Shown here piece by piece: positions 1 to 7,010 of a DNA stretch of 41,675 nucleotides. Position numbers and translations under genes: made by a program. The first letter of the stretch is position 1. Each line of letters begins with the position of its first letter. This DNA is from JBHPHI01 sp042569595 (GTDB lineage: Bacteria; Patescibacteriota; Microgenomatia; UBA1400; 2-01-FULL-45-11): the NCBI GenBank assembly GCA_042569595.1, contig JBHPHI010000004.1, positions 1 through 41,675 of the forward strand, given 5' to 3'. The notes below the pieces were generated by a model. The model ran no database searches. It was not told the origin of the DNA and worked only from the letters and a program-made list of their open reading frames with translations.

Positions 1-51
1 ACTTTAGCAGCTCAACTTTATCAAGAATTCAGAGATTTTTTCCCCGATAAC
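1..51. repeat. Inverted copy of uvrB bases at the contig end
   Basis: Bases 1-51 are the exact reverse complement of 168-218, with 116 bases between the arms. The repeated piece is interior uvrB coding sequence, and the uvrB reading frame runs from real sequence straight into the inverted copy and then reaches a stop. A perfect 51-bp foldback that duplicates coding sequence exactly at a contig edge is typical of an assembly or amplification chimera. I therefore treat it as an artefact rather than a biological repeat. Confidence 0.85.
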
Positions 52-413
52 CTAAGCTTGTCTATTTCAACATTTATGTCTGTTTCTTTCTCAATATATG
101 TGTCCGTTGTGGGAATGTATGCTTCTGGTTGATAGTAGTCGTAATACGAAACAAAGTAAGAAACAGCGTTATCGGGGAAAAAATCTCTGAATTCTTGATA
201 AAGTTGAGCTGCTAAAGTCTTGTTGTGTGAAATTACTAAAGTAGGTTTTTGAGTTTTTTTTATTACGTTTGCAACAGTGAAAGTTTTTCCACTACCAGTG
301 ACACCCAAGAGTGTTTGGTGATCTTTTTTACCCATAATCCCAGATGACAATTTTTTAATTGCTTCTGGTTGATCACCTGTGGGTTTGAATTTGCTTTTTA
401 GTAAAAATTTCAT
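52..413 (-). CDS. uvrB: UvrB, excinuclease ABC subunit B (N-terminal part only)
   Basis: This is the helicase-like damage-verification subunit of UvrABC nucleotide excision repair, cytoplasmic. The visible 120 or so residues hold the family start (FKPTGDQPEAI), the Walker A motif GVTGSGKT, and the SYYDYYQPEAY beta-hairpin region that inserts between DNA strands. They match the first fifth of the usual 660-residue protein. After residues EIDKLR the frame enters the inverted artefact at 1-51, so the last nine or so residues before the stop at 21 are not genuine UvrB. The ATG at 413 fits family start sites. It is divergent from lexA across a 104-bp gap with a candidate SOS operator, consistent with SOS control. 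Confidence 0.95.
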
Positions 414-437
414 ATATTTTGATATAGTAAATCATAG

Positions 438-467
438 TTGACTAGCGAAAAGAGTTTCGGGTACTAT
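438..467 (+). promoter_or_regulatory. lexA promoter with candidate LexA (SOS) box, shared with uvrB
   Basis: In the lexA-uvrB gap there is a sigma70-like promoter on the plus strand: TTGACT at 438-443 and TACTAT at 462-467, 18 bases apart. Inside the spacer lies CGAAAAGAGTTTCG (446-459), a perfect 5+5 dyad close to the Gram-positive LexA box CGAACNNNNGTTCG. Its position between -35 and -10 of lexA fits autorepression, and it would also lie just upstream of the uvrB start. The assignment is by pattern only. Confidence 0.6.
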
Positions 468-517
468 CTATTTACTTTCGGTTTATTTACGTATTATTGT
501 AATAGAAAGAAGACAAA

Positions 518-1210
518 ATGGCGATAACCCTTTACAGAAGACAAAGACAAATTGTTGATTTCATATCTCAGTATATTCAAGCAAAGGGGTATTCGCCAAC
601 CTTAAAAGAAATAGCGGCTGCAATAGGGGTTTCAAGCTTGGCAACAGTTCACGAACACCTTCAGGCATTAGAAAAAAAAGGTGTAATAAAAAAATACGAA
701 GGAGCTGTTCGGGGAATTGAGCTTTTAGATAAGAAAATAGGTGGAATGATGAGTGCAGGTGTTAATATTCCCTTTCTTGGGTTTATTGCTGCTGGTAGAC
801 CAATAGAGCCTCATTCAGATCAAGACGCACAATTTATAGTCTCCCCCTCCATGGTTTCTTCAAAAAAACGATCATACGTTCTTCAAGTAAAAGGAGAGAG
901 CATGATAGAAGAAGGAATTTTAGATGGAGATTATGTAGTGATAGAAGAACAAGAGGAAGTAAGAAATGGAGACATAGTGGTGGCTTTGTTGGAAAATGGA
1001 CTAGCCACTTTAAAAAGATTCTTTAAAGAAGCAACCAGAGTAAGGCTAGAGCCGGCAAATTCAACCATGAAACCTATTTTTGCGACAAACGTTAGAGTTC
1101 AAGGAAGAGTTGTTGGTTTAATAAGGCGTTTTGAGGGTGATGGTTCCCGAAAATTGGGTGTTACAAACGATCTGAGAAGATACGTGAAAGACAACGAACT
1201 GCCTAATTAG
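518..1210 (+). CDS. lexA: LexA repressor, SOS regulator and self-cleaving S24 peptidase
   Basis: This is the SOS transcriptional repressor that cleaves itself when RecA filaments form on single-stranded DNA. The N-terminal winged helix covers residues 1 to about 70 (RRQRQIVDFISQYIQ, then a recognition helix with SLATVHEHL). The C-terminal S24 domain has the Ala92-Gly93 cleavage bond in AAGRPIE, the nucleophile Ser128 in KGESMIEEG and the general base Lys166 in LATLKR. At 230 aa it is slightly longer than the usual 200-210. The ATG at 518 has the purine-rich SD AGAAAGAAG. Its last 8 bases overlap the end of the convergent folC gene. Confidence 0.96.
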   Translation: MAITLYRRQRQIVDFISQYIQAKGYSPTLKEIAAAIGVSSLATVHEHLQALEKKGVIKKYEGAVRGIELLDKKIGGMMSAGVNIPFLGFIAAGRPIEPHSDQDAQFIVSPSMVSSKKRSYVLQVKGESMIEEGILDGDYVVIEEQEEVRNGDIVVALLENGLATLKRFFKEATRVRLEPANSTMKPIFATNVRVQGRVVGLIRRFEGDGSRKLGVTNDLRRYVKDNELPN

Positions 1211-2486
1211 ATAAGTTTTTTAGAGCCTCTCCCACGACAAAAAAACTTCCAGTTATTAGACATTTTGACTTCTTTGTTTTTGGAATTAGTTTTAAGGCGT
1301 CTTCAACAGAATGAGAAATGGTATTTTTTACATTTTGCTTTTTGCACTCATTGGCAATTTTTTTAGGAGACATTGACCTTGGATGATTTGATTTTGTTGT
1401 AATTATTTGACTTGAAATAGGTTTAAGAAGAGAAATAATTTTCTTTACGTTTTTATCGCTTGATAAACCTAGAATTACTGTAACTTTATTTGTATATATT
1501 TGTCCGATTGTACTTGCAACATAATTAATTGATTCAGGGATATGAGCCGCATCTAGTATAAAGGTTGCTTCCCTTTTTCTAATTTTTTGAAACCTTCCGG
1601 GCCAATTTATATGAGAAATTGCATGTTTAATTGATTTTTTCGAAACACCCAATTGAAGTAAAACCGTTATTGCTGTTTGGATATTTACTAGCTGATGATC
1701 TCCAAGAAGAGAAGTGCTAACTTTGTCAAAAATATTTGCTATGCATATTTCCTGATGTAAAGAATCTTGTTTTATTTTTTCTATTTTGATTTTTTTAGAT
1801 GCATCTATAAAAATTGAATTATTTTCTTTGGCAACAACTTTAAACATTTTTTCTGCATCATTGTGAGATTGTTTTGAGATAACTATCGGAGTCCTTGGCT
1901 TAATAATCCCGGCCTTTTCTGTGGCAATTTCTTTTATGGTGCTCCCTAGAACAGAAGTGTGTTCTTTAAATATTGGAGTGATAGCAGAAATTTCTGGGCT
2001 GATAATGTTGGTAGCGTCTAGCCTTCCTCCTAACCCGACTTCAATAATTGCCCTATCTACCCCATGATTTTCAAACACTTTAAATGCGAGAATGGTCATA
2101 ATTTCAAAAGTTTGGATGTTTTCAACCATGCTGATATGGGGTAATAGGTAGTTTAAGGTATCAGTAAACTCATCTTTTGAAATACTTGCACCATTTATCC
2201 TGAATCTCTCTGTGAATTCAATAAGATGAGGTTGTGTGAACATTCCTGTTTTAAATCCTTCATGCCTAAGTCCAAGTTCAATTAAGGCGGAGGTTGATCC
2301 TTTTCCCTTTGTCCCTCCGACGTGAACGGACTTGTACTTTTTTTGAGGATTCCCGCAAAGATTTGCTAATTTCTTCACTTTATCTAAACTGAAATTTTCT
2401 TTAGACAGAGATTGACCCGGCTTTTTTTCTAAGTCTGTGAACTTGAGAAGGTAATTTGTTGCCTCTTTGTAGTTTTTTAACTTCAT
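1203..2486 (-). CDS. folC: FolC-like folylpolyglutamate/dihydrofolate synthase (Mur ligase family)
   Basis: This cytosolic enzyme adds glutamate to folates, and in bifunctional forms also to dihydropteroate, using ATP. The Mur-ligase P-loop appears as VGGTKGKGST (family consensus GTNGKGS). It is followed by QPHLIEFTERFRING, EVGLGGRLDATN and the TEKAGIIK segment, all FolC hallmarks. The C-terminal ligand domain carries ILDAAHIPES where most members have DGAHNP, so the Asn is replaced by Ile. Length (427 aa) is normal. It lies downstream of the aldolase gene but is separated from it by a good terminator, so it probably has its own promoter. It converges with lexA with an 8-bp overlap of stop regions. 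Confidence 0.93.
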   Translation of the reverse strand: MKLKNYKEATNYLLKFTDLEKKPGQSLSKENFSLDKVKKLANLCGNPQKKYKSVHVGGTKGKGSTSALIELGLRHEGFKTGMFTQPHLIEFTERFRINGASISKDEFTDTLNYLLPHISMVENIQTFEIMTILAFKVFENHGVDRAIIEVGLGGRLDATNIISPEISAITPIFKEHTSVLGSTIKEIATEKAGIIKPRTPIVISKQSHNDAEKMFKVVAKENNSIFIDASKKIKIEKIKQDSLHQEICIANIFDKVSTSLLGDHQLVNIQTAITVLLQLGVSKKSIKHAISHINWPGRFQKIRKREATFILDAAHIPESINYVASTIGQIYTNKVTVILGLSSDKNVKKIISLLKPISSQIITTKSNHPRSMSPKKIANECKKQNVKNTISHSVEDALKLIPKTKKSKCLITGSFFVVGEALKNLSN

Positions 2487-2504
2487 AACTGGGATTATAT
2501 ATTA

Positions 2505-2535
2505 CGAAATAAAAAGGGCCATTAAAGGCCCTTTT
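2505..2535 (-). terminator. Rho-independent terminator of the fba-glpX-pgk transcript
   Basis: AAAAGGGCC (2512-2520) and GGCCCTTTT (2527-2535) form a perfect 9-bp stem with a 6-base loop. On the minus strand the stem runs into a T-rich tail (TTTTTATTT). It stands between the end of the aldolase gene and the start of folC. Confidence 0.85.
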
Positions 2536-2555
2536 GTAGTATTGTTTAAAATGTA

Positions 2556-3881
2556 TTAATCAGCTAAGCCTTTTACGTCCCCAAGTTTTGCTGATTTTGT
2601 GATAAAGTCATTTTTGGTTTTTGAAACCTCAACTAAATTCACATGTTTTTTTACAATATCTATTGAATCAACAACGTTTAATTCCTTGTAAAAGAACTCA
2701 AATCTGTTTGCTAGAGAGCTTCTTATCTTTTCTTTTTTTTCTTCTAATATATCCCAAGTGTCTTTTTTAAACTCCCCCCAAGCTTTTTTCCTGAGCTTGT
2801 AGTGAAATTGTTCAATGGTTTGACCTTCTTTTTTCTCGTCTTGTTTTGTTTGATCTAGCCACAAATACATTTTACTAATTAAATCGCTAGGAAATTCTTT
2901 ATGGTCCATTTGTATGTTTTGAAACCCTGTGGCGAGATGAACCTCTACAGCTTCTGATTTTGTGAATTGACTGAAGTACTCGTCAGGTAATGTAGAAGCT
3001 CCGTGCTGCACAGAACCACCAATTTGAAATTCCTCCCGGCAAACTTTCGAGACGTCTTTTAAAATAGAAAAGTCTATATCAACATCTGCAAGCGATCCGT
3101 CTGCAAGCACGACTCCACCATGGCTGCTTCCCGTGTTCACACTTATTTTACTCATACCCTTAACACTTCCCATTTCTTGGTTGAACCCCTTCAAATAAGC
3201 CCTCACATCCTCAACAGAGCTGTTTACCCCTCCAATATGGCCAACCTCGCCCCCTAAAGATGTTGTAATACCTTTTGGTTCGATTTCTCTAATAAATTTA
3301 GCTATTTCAACAGAATATTTGATGTTTCCGACCTGTTGTTCCTGTTCTTCCTTTTTGTCTAAATCGACAAGAGTAGACATATCAATATCTACATTGTAAA
3401 AACCTGCATTTAATGCCTCTTTTACTAAATCTGATATTGTTTTTATTTCGCCCTCTTTTGGAACTCCAGGTGAATCTGCTTTTGCCTGAAAATGATCACA
3501 CTGTAAAAACAAGGGCCCTACCCAACCCTCTCTGATGGCTGCCGCTCTGACTACGGTTGCATACTCCATTGGAGGTTGATCTGTGTATCCCATTTCAGAT
3601 CGTGCTAATTCAAAAATTAAAGCACCAACATTGTGTTTTACGGCAGCCTTAAATGCAGCTCTAGCTGTGTCGTAAGCCATTCCTCTTATGTTCATTGCCG
3701 GAACAGTAAAGTTGTGTGGTAGGTTGTTTGATCCTCTTGCTAAATAAAAGTCATTGATTGATGAAGAGATTATGCCTATTTCATTTGCTCGATTGTATAT
3801 TTGTTCTCTTGCAGAAGACTTTTCCTCTTCTAATCCAAAGACTGCTTGATATACAAGCTTGTCAATTTGTTTTGAGTTCAT
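2556..3881 (-). CDS. fba: Class II fructose-bisphosphate aldolase-like protein, long form
   Basis: A zinc-dependent ketose-bisphosphate aldolase should interconvert fructose-1,6-bisphosphate with DHAP and glyceraldehyde-3-phosphate. Class II motifs are visible in order: LQCDHFQ (metal His), NVDIDMSTL, GGEVGHIGG (metal region and phosphate loop), VNTGSSHGG (second metal His and phosphate binding) and a C-terminal helical extension. At 441 aa it is clearly longer than typical class IIA/IIB enzymes (280-360 aa); the extra length is mainly a charged C-terminal segment from about residue 330. The ATG at 3881 has a strong SD, AAGGAG. It follows glpX by 8 bp, which pairs aldolase with FBPase and suggests a gluconeogenic direction. 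Sugar specificity (fructose or tagatose bisphosphate) cannot be fixed from sequence alone. Confidence 0.85.
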   Translation of the reverse strand: MNSKQIDKLVYQAVFGLEEEKSSAREQIYNRANEIGIISSSINDFYLARGSNNLPHNFTVPAMNIRGMAYDTARAAFKAAVKHNVGALIFELARSEMGYTDQPPMEYATVVRAAAIREGWVGPLFLQCDHFQAKADSPGVPKEGEIKTISDLVKEALNAGFYNVDIDMSTLVDLDKKEEQEQQVGNIKYSVEIAKFIREIEPKGITTSLGGEVGHIGGVNSSVEDVRAYLKGFNQEMGSVKGMSKISVNTGSSHGGVVLADGSLADVDIDFSILKDVSKVCREEFQIGGSVQHGASTLPDEYFSQFTKSEAVEVHLATGFQNIQMDHKEFPSDLISKMYLWLDQTKQDEKKEGQTIEQFHYKLRKKAWGEFKKDTWDILEEKKEKIRSSLANRFEFFYKELNVVDSIDIVKKHVNLVEVSKTKNDFITKSAKLGDVKGLAD

Positions 3882-3889
3882 TTTTCTCC

Positions 3890-4852
3890 TTAAAGTCTGT
3901 AATTTATTCTTTTTTTATCAAATACGTGAGTTGTGTCTATGAACCTAATCTTATCGCTTTGGTTGCTCATTACCAATGTGTGGGTTCTAGCACCTCCACC
4001 GAAAAATCTTACCCCTTTTAGTAAATCTCCGTTCGTGACTCCAGTTGCACAAAATACTATTTGCTTTCCACTTGCTAGTTGTTTGTGTGAGTATATTTTT
4101 TTAGGATCTCCACCCATTTTTTTGAGTCTATTTTCTTCCTCTTTGTTTTTTACCCAGAATCTTCCTTGCATTTCACCCTTTAGACATCTAATAGCAGCTG
4201 CTGTCATAACGCCTTCCGGCGCAGCCCCAATTCCCATAACAGCGTGCACTCCTGTACCTCTCATACAGGCAGCCACTCCTGGAAGTAAATCCCCGTCTGG
4301 AATGAGTTTTACTCGAGCGCCTGTTCTTCTAATGTCTGTAATTAGTTCTTCGTGTCTATCTCTGTCTAGAACCACAACCACCAGATCTTTAATATCCCTT
4401 TTTAAAGAGCTTGCTATGGTTTTAAGCGTTTTCTTTACAGGATCATCGATATGAACTTTACCAGCAGAATCTGGACCAACAATTAGCTTCTCCATATACA
4501 TGTCAGGGGCGTGGAATAGTCCATTTTTTTCTGAAGCTGATAAAACAGAAATTGCTCTAGGCCCAAACACAGCAGTTGCATTTGTGTTTTCTAGAGGATC
4601 AACAGCAATATCTATGGACTTTCCTTTTCCTGTGCCTAATTCTTCTCCAATATATAGCATTGGAGCTTCATCTCTCTCTCCCTCTCCTATAACAACCCTT
4701 CCCTTAAACTCTACTGAGTTGAGGTACTCTCTCATGGCTTTTACTGCAGCTTTATCAGCGCCAATTTTATTTCCAAAGCCCGCTTCATAAGCGGCTTGAA
4801 TTGCGCCTGCCTCCGTAGCGTGAGATAAAGCTAACGCTAATGAATGTTCCAT
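3890..4852 (-). CDS. glpX: GlpX, class II fructose-1,6-bisphosphatase
   Basis: It hydrolyses fructose-1,6-bisphosphate to fructose-6-phosphate, the committed step of gluconeogenesis. GlpX signatures are clear: GNKIGADKAAVKAMR, VVIGEGERDEAPML, the metal site in VDPLENTN (most members have DPIEGT), then LVVVVLDRDRHEELI and MGIGAAPEGVMTAAA. Length (320 aa) is normal for the family. The SD is AAAGGA. It sits between the RHH-nucleotidyltransferase and the aldolase, separated by 11 and 8 bp, so it is co-transcribed from the pgk promoter. The Gly-to-Asn change in the DPxEGT motif is a mild oddity. Confidence 0.94.
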   Translation of the reverse strand: MEHSLALALSHATEAGAIQAAYEAGFGNKIGADKAAVKAMREYLNSVEFKGRVVIGEGERDEAPMLYIGEELGTGKGKSIDIAVDPLENTNATAVFGPRAISVLSASEKNGLFHAPDMYMEKLIVGPDSAGKVHIDDPVKKTLKTIASSLKRDIKDLVVVVLDRDRHEELITDIRRTGARVKLIPDGDLLPGVAACMRGTGVHAVMGIGAAPEGVMTAAAIRCLKGEMQGRFWVKNKEEENRLKKMGGDPKKIYSHKQLASGKQIVFCATGVTNGDLLKGVRFFGGGARTHTLVMSNQSDKIRFIDTTHVFDKKRINYRL

Positions 4853-4863
4853 AAGTCCTTTCG

Positions 4864-5676
4864 TTATTGATTTGTTTTTGCCCAGTTTGTTTGAGCTGTT
4901 TTGTAGTCCTTTTGGTTGGATATGTCTTGCCAGAATCCTTGAAAAATAAATGCTGTTAATTCTCCCTCTCCCGCAAGTGTTGGAAAAATGTCACTTTCAA
5001 GTTTTGATTTTTTCACTATCCTTTTTAGGATTTGAGATTTGAAGACATAAATTCCTGTGTTGATAATATCAATTCCTTTAGTTTCAGTTTTTTCGAAAAA
5101 ATCTGTAATTTGATTTCCTTCTATCAGAACTTTACCGAAAGATTTTTCACCCTTTCTCGGTTTTACAGCAATTGTTGCTAGAGTGTCTTCTTGTGAGTGA
5201 AATTGAATAAAAGTTTTTAAATTCATGTTGGTTAAAATATCTCCATGAATTATTAAAAAATTTTCACCTGTAATATATTTTTCTGCTTTTTTAACAGCTC
5301 CTCCGGTACCAGATGGTGATGTTTCTGAAATGAATCGTATTCGAATGTTTTCTTCTGATTTTTTGAGGTCTTTTTTTATTTCTTCTATATCTTTTCCTGC
5401 ACAAATGACGACCTGACTTATCCCATTACTAACAAGTTGTGAGATTGTGTGTCTCAAAAGAGATTGATTGCCTATGGTTTTTAGGGTTGGGTTGTTTTTG
5501 TGCTTATCTCCGCCCGTTAAAATTATGGCGGTTTCAAGTGGGGTTTTTAAACTTTTTCTAATAAGTGACTCTATTGCATGTGACCTGTTTCTTATTTCAG
5601 AGCCATCTATGGTCTTATCAACCTTATTTAATAAGTCTTTTGGCAGGGTGATTGTTAGTCTACTTTTTGTTCTCAT
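4864..5676 (-). CDS. Ribbon-helix-helix domain fused to a degenerate sugar-nucleotidyltransferase domain
   Basis: Residues 1 to about 48 look like an RHH/CopG DNA-binding domain: strand RLTITLPKDLLNKVDK, then helices with RNRSHAIESLIRKSL. From about residue 50 to the end runs an NTP_transferase (Rossmann-like, GlmU/RmlA type) domain: AIILTGG, SLLRHTISQLVSNG, FLIIHGDILTNMNL, TGIYVF and FWQDISNQKDY. The family signature GxGTRLxPLTxxxPKP is missing; GGDKHKNNPTLKTIGNQSLL stands there, so the catalytic Arg and Lys are not evident. Catalysis is doubtful, and a sugar- or nucleotide-sensing repressor is an equally good reading. Its start overlaps the pgk stop by 4 bp (ATGA), so it is translationally coupled within the glycolytic operon. 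I know of no named homologue. Confidence 0.75.
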   Translation of the reverse strand: MRTKSRLTITLPKDLLNKVDKTIDGSEIRNRSHAIESLIRKSLKTPLETAIILTGGDKHKNNPTLKTIGNQSLLRHTISQLVSNGISQVVICAGKDIEEIKKDLKKSEENIRIRFISETSPSGTGGAVKKAEKYITGENFLIIHGDILTNMNLKTFIQFHSQEDTLATIAVKPRKGEKSFGKVLIEGNQITDFFEKTETKGIDIINTGIYVFKSQILKRIVKKSKLESDIFPTLAGEGELTAFIFQGFWQDISNQKDYKTAQTNWAKTNQ

Positions 5677-6932
5677 GCTTTTAGAACCTCGATTCCGGGC
5701 AGTTTTTTACCTCCTAAAAATTCTAATGATGCTCCTCCAGAGGCAGAGACGTAGTCATACCTATTTTGGAGCTTAAACTTATTTATTGCCGCCATAGTAT
5801 CCCCACCACCCAATATGGTGGTCGCCTTACTTTTTGCAATTGCTGAAGCAACTGACTTTGTGCCTTCTTCAAATTGTTTCAATTCAAACATTCCCATCGG
5901 TCCATTCCAAAATATGGTTTCTGCCTCTAAGATTATCTCTTTAAATAGTTTTTGAGTTTTGGGTCCAATATCTAGATACATTACATTTCTGTCTTCTTTC
6001 ATGTTGCCATTTGTTAATTCGATTGTGTGAACAGATTTTGAATGTTTTGGCCCTTGGGCTGCGACTACGTCAATTGGATATACAATTTTTGGAATAGGGA
6101 TGTAGTTGTTTAGCAAAAGCTTTTCTTGCCTGGTAGATTTGAGCATGTTTTCTGCAAATTTCACGTAATCAACTTCGCGTTTTTTTTCATCAGCTACTAC
6201 GTCTTGGAGGTAGGATGAATATATCTTTACCCCTTCTGCTTTTAAGAAATTGTTTGCAACTCCGCCTCCCACTAAAATCACGTCCGCAATTTTGGCAAGG
6301 TTGTAGATTGCGTCAATTTTATCCGAAATTTTGGCGCCACCAACAATTGCAACTAAAGGCCTTTTTGGTTTGGTGGTTAATGACGACAACATTTCAACTT
6401 CTTTTTGTAGTGTGAACCCGGCATAGGATGGAAGGTGTTTGGCAACCCCCGAAACTGAAGCGTGCTCTCTGTGACTTAATGAAAACCCGTCATTTACGAA
6501 AATATCTGCATATGAAGCCAAAGATTTTGATAATTTTGAATCATTTTTTGTCTCACCGGGCTCAAATCTATTATTTTCTAACATGAAAATTTCACCTAGA
6601 TTACCATTTTTTATAGCTACTTCGACATCCTTTCCTATAACATTGTCAAGTTTTTTGATTGGTTTTTTAATCAATTTTTCGAGCTCTTTCGCAACAGGGT
6701 CAAGTCTTAAACCCTCAACAACCTTGCCATCTGGTCTTCCAAGATGAGACATTAAAATAGTTTTACAATTTTGTTCTATGAGGTACTCAATTGTTGTGAG
6801 GGTAATTTTAATTCTGGTATTATCGACAACTCTAAATTTCTCCCCTTTTTGCATCAACGGAACATTGTAGTCTACTTTTACTAAGGCGGTTTTGTTTTTT
6901 ATATTTGCATTTTTTAAAGATTTAAGTTTCAT
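5673..6932 (-). CDS. pgk: Phosphoglycerate kinase
   Basis: It catalyses the reversible transfer between 1,3-bisphosphoglycerate plus ADP and 3-phosphoglycerate plus ATP. The sequence has the substrate-binding VKVDYNVPL, the SHLGRPDG arginine loop, FVNDGFSLSHREHASVSG, the hinge KRPLVAIVGGAKISDKI, and the nucleotide loop FWNGPMGMFE followed by LGGGDTMAAINKF. The length (419 aa) is within the family range. The usual AHR in the DxFxxAHR motif reads SHR here. The gene begins the pgk, RHH-NTase, glpX, fba transcript and has a recognisable promoter immediately after the enolase stop. Confidence 0.97.
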   Translation of the reverse strand: MKLKSLKNANIKNKTALVKVDYNVPLMQKGEKFRVVDNTRIKITLTTIEYLIEQNCKTILMSHLGRPDGKVVEGLRLDPVAKELEKLIKKPIKKLDNVIGKDVEVAIKNGNLGEIFMLENNRFEPGETKNDSKLSKSLASYADIFVNDGFSLSHREHASVSGVAKHLPSYAGFTLQKEVEMLSSLTTKPKRPLVAIVGGAKISDKIDAIYNLAKIADVILVGGGVANNFLKAEGVKIYSSYLQDVVADEKKREVDYVKFAENMLKSTRQEKLLLNNYIPIPKIVYPIDVVAAQGPKHSKSVHTIELTNGNMKEDRNVMYLDIGPKTQKLFKEIILEAETIFWNGPMGMFELKQFEEGTKSVASAIAKSKATTILGGGDTMAAINKFKLQNRYDYVSASGGASLEFLGGKKLPGIEVLKA

Positions 6933-6967
6933 TGATTATTCCCACAAATTTAATATCTTATGAAGAG

Positions 6968-7009
6968 TTCATACTTTTTCATACTATATATTTAGATAAA
7001 GTTAGTCAA
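6968..7009 (-). promoter_or_regulatory. pgk promoter with tandem GTATGAA operator-like repeat
   Basis: On the minus strand TTGACT (7004-7009) and TAGTAT (6981-6986) are spaced by 17 bases, a good sigma70-type promoter. Overlapping the -10 and running to the expected start site is GTATGAAAAAGTATGAA (6968-6984), two direct GTATGAA copies with a 10-bp period. The same 17-mer occurs at 14881-14897 ahead of the phosphohexomutase gene. The position suggests a repressor site. Confidence 0.6.
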
Positions 7010-7010
7010 C

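Noticed and set aside
3933..4454. Plus-strand 173-codon frame opposite glpX
   Set aside because: It is an antisense shadow of the conserved glpX frame, Ser/Pro/Thr-rich with no family resemblance.
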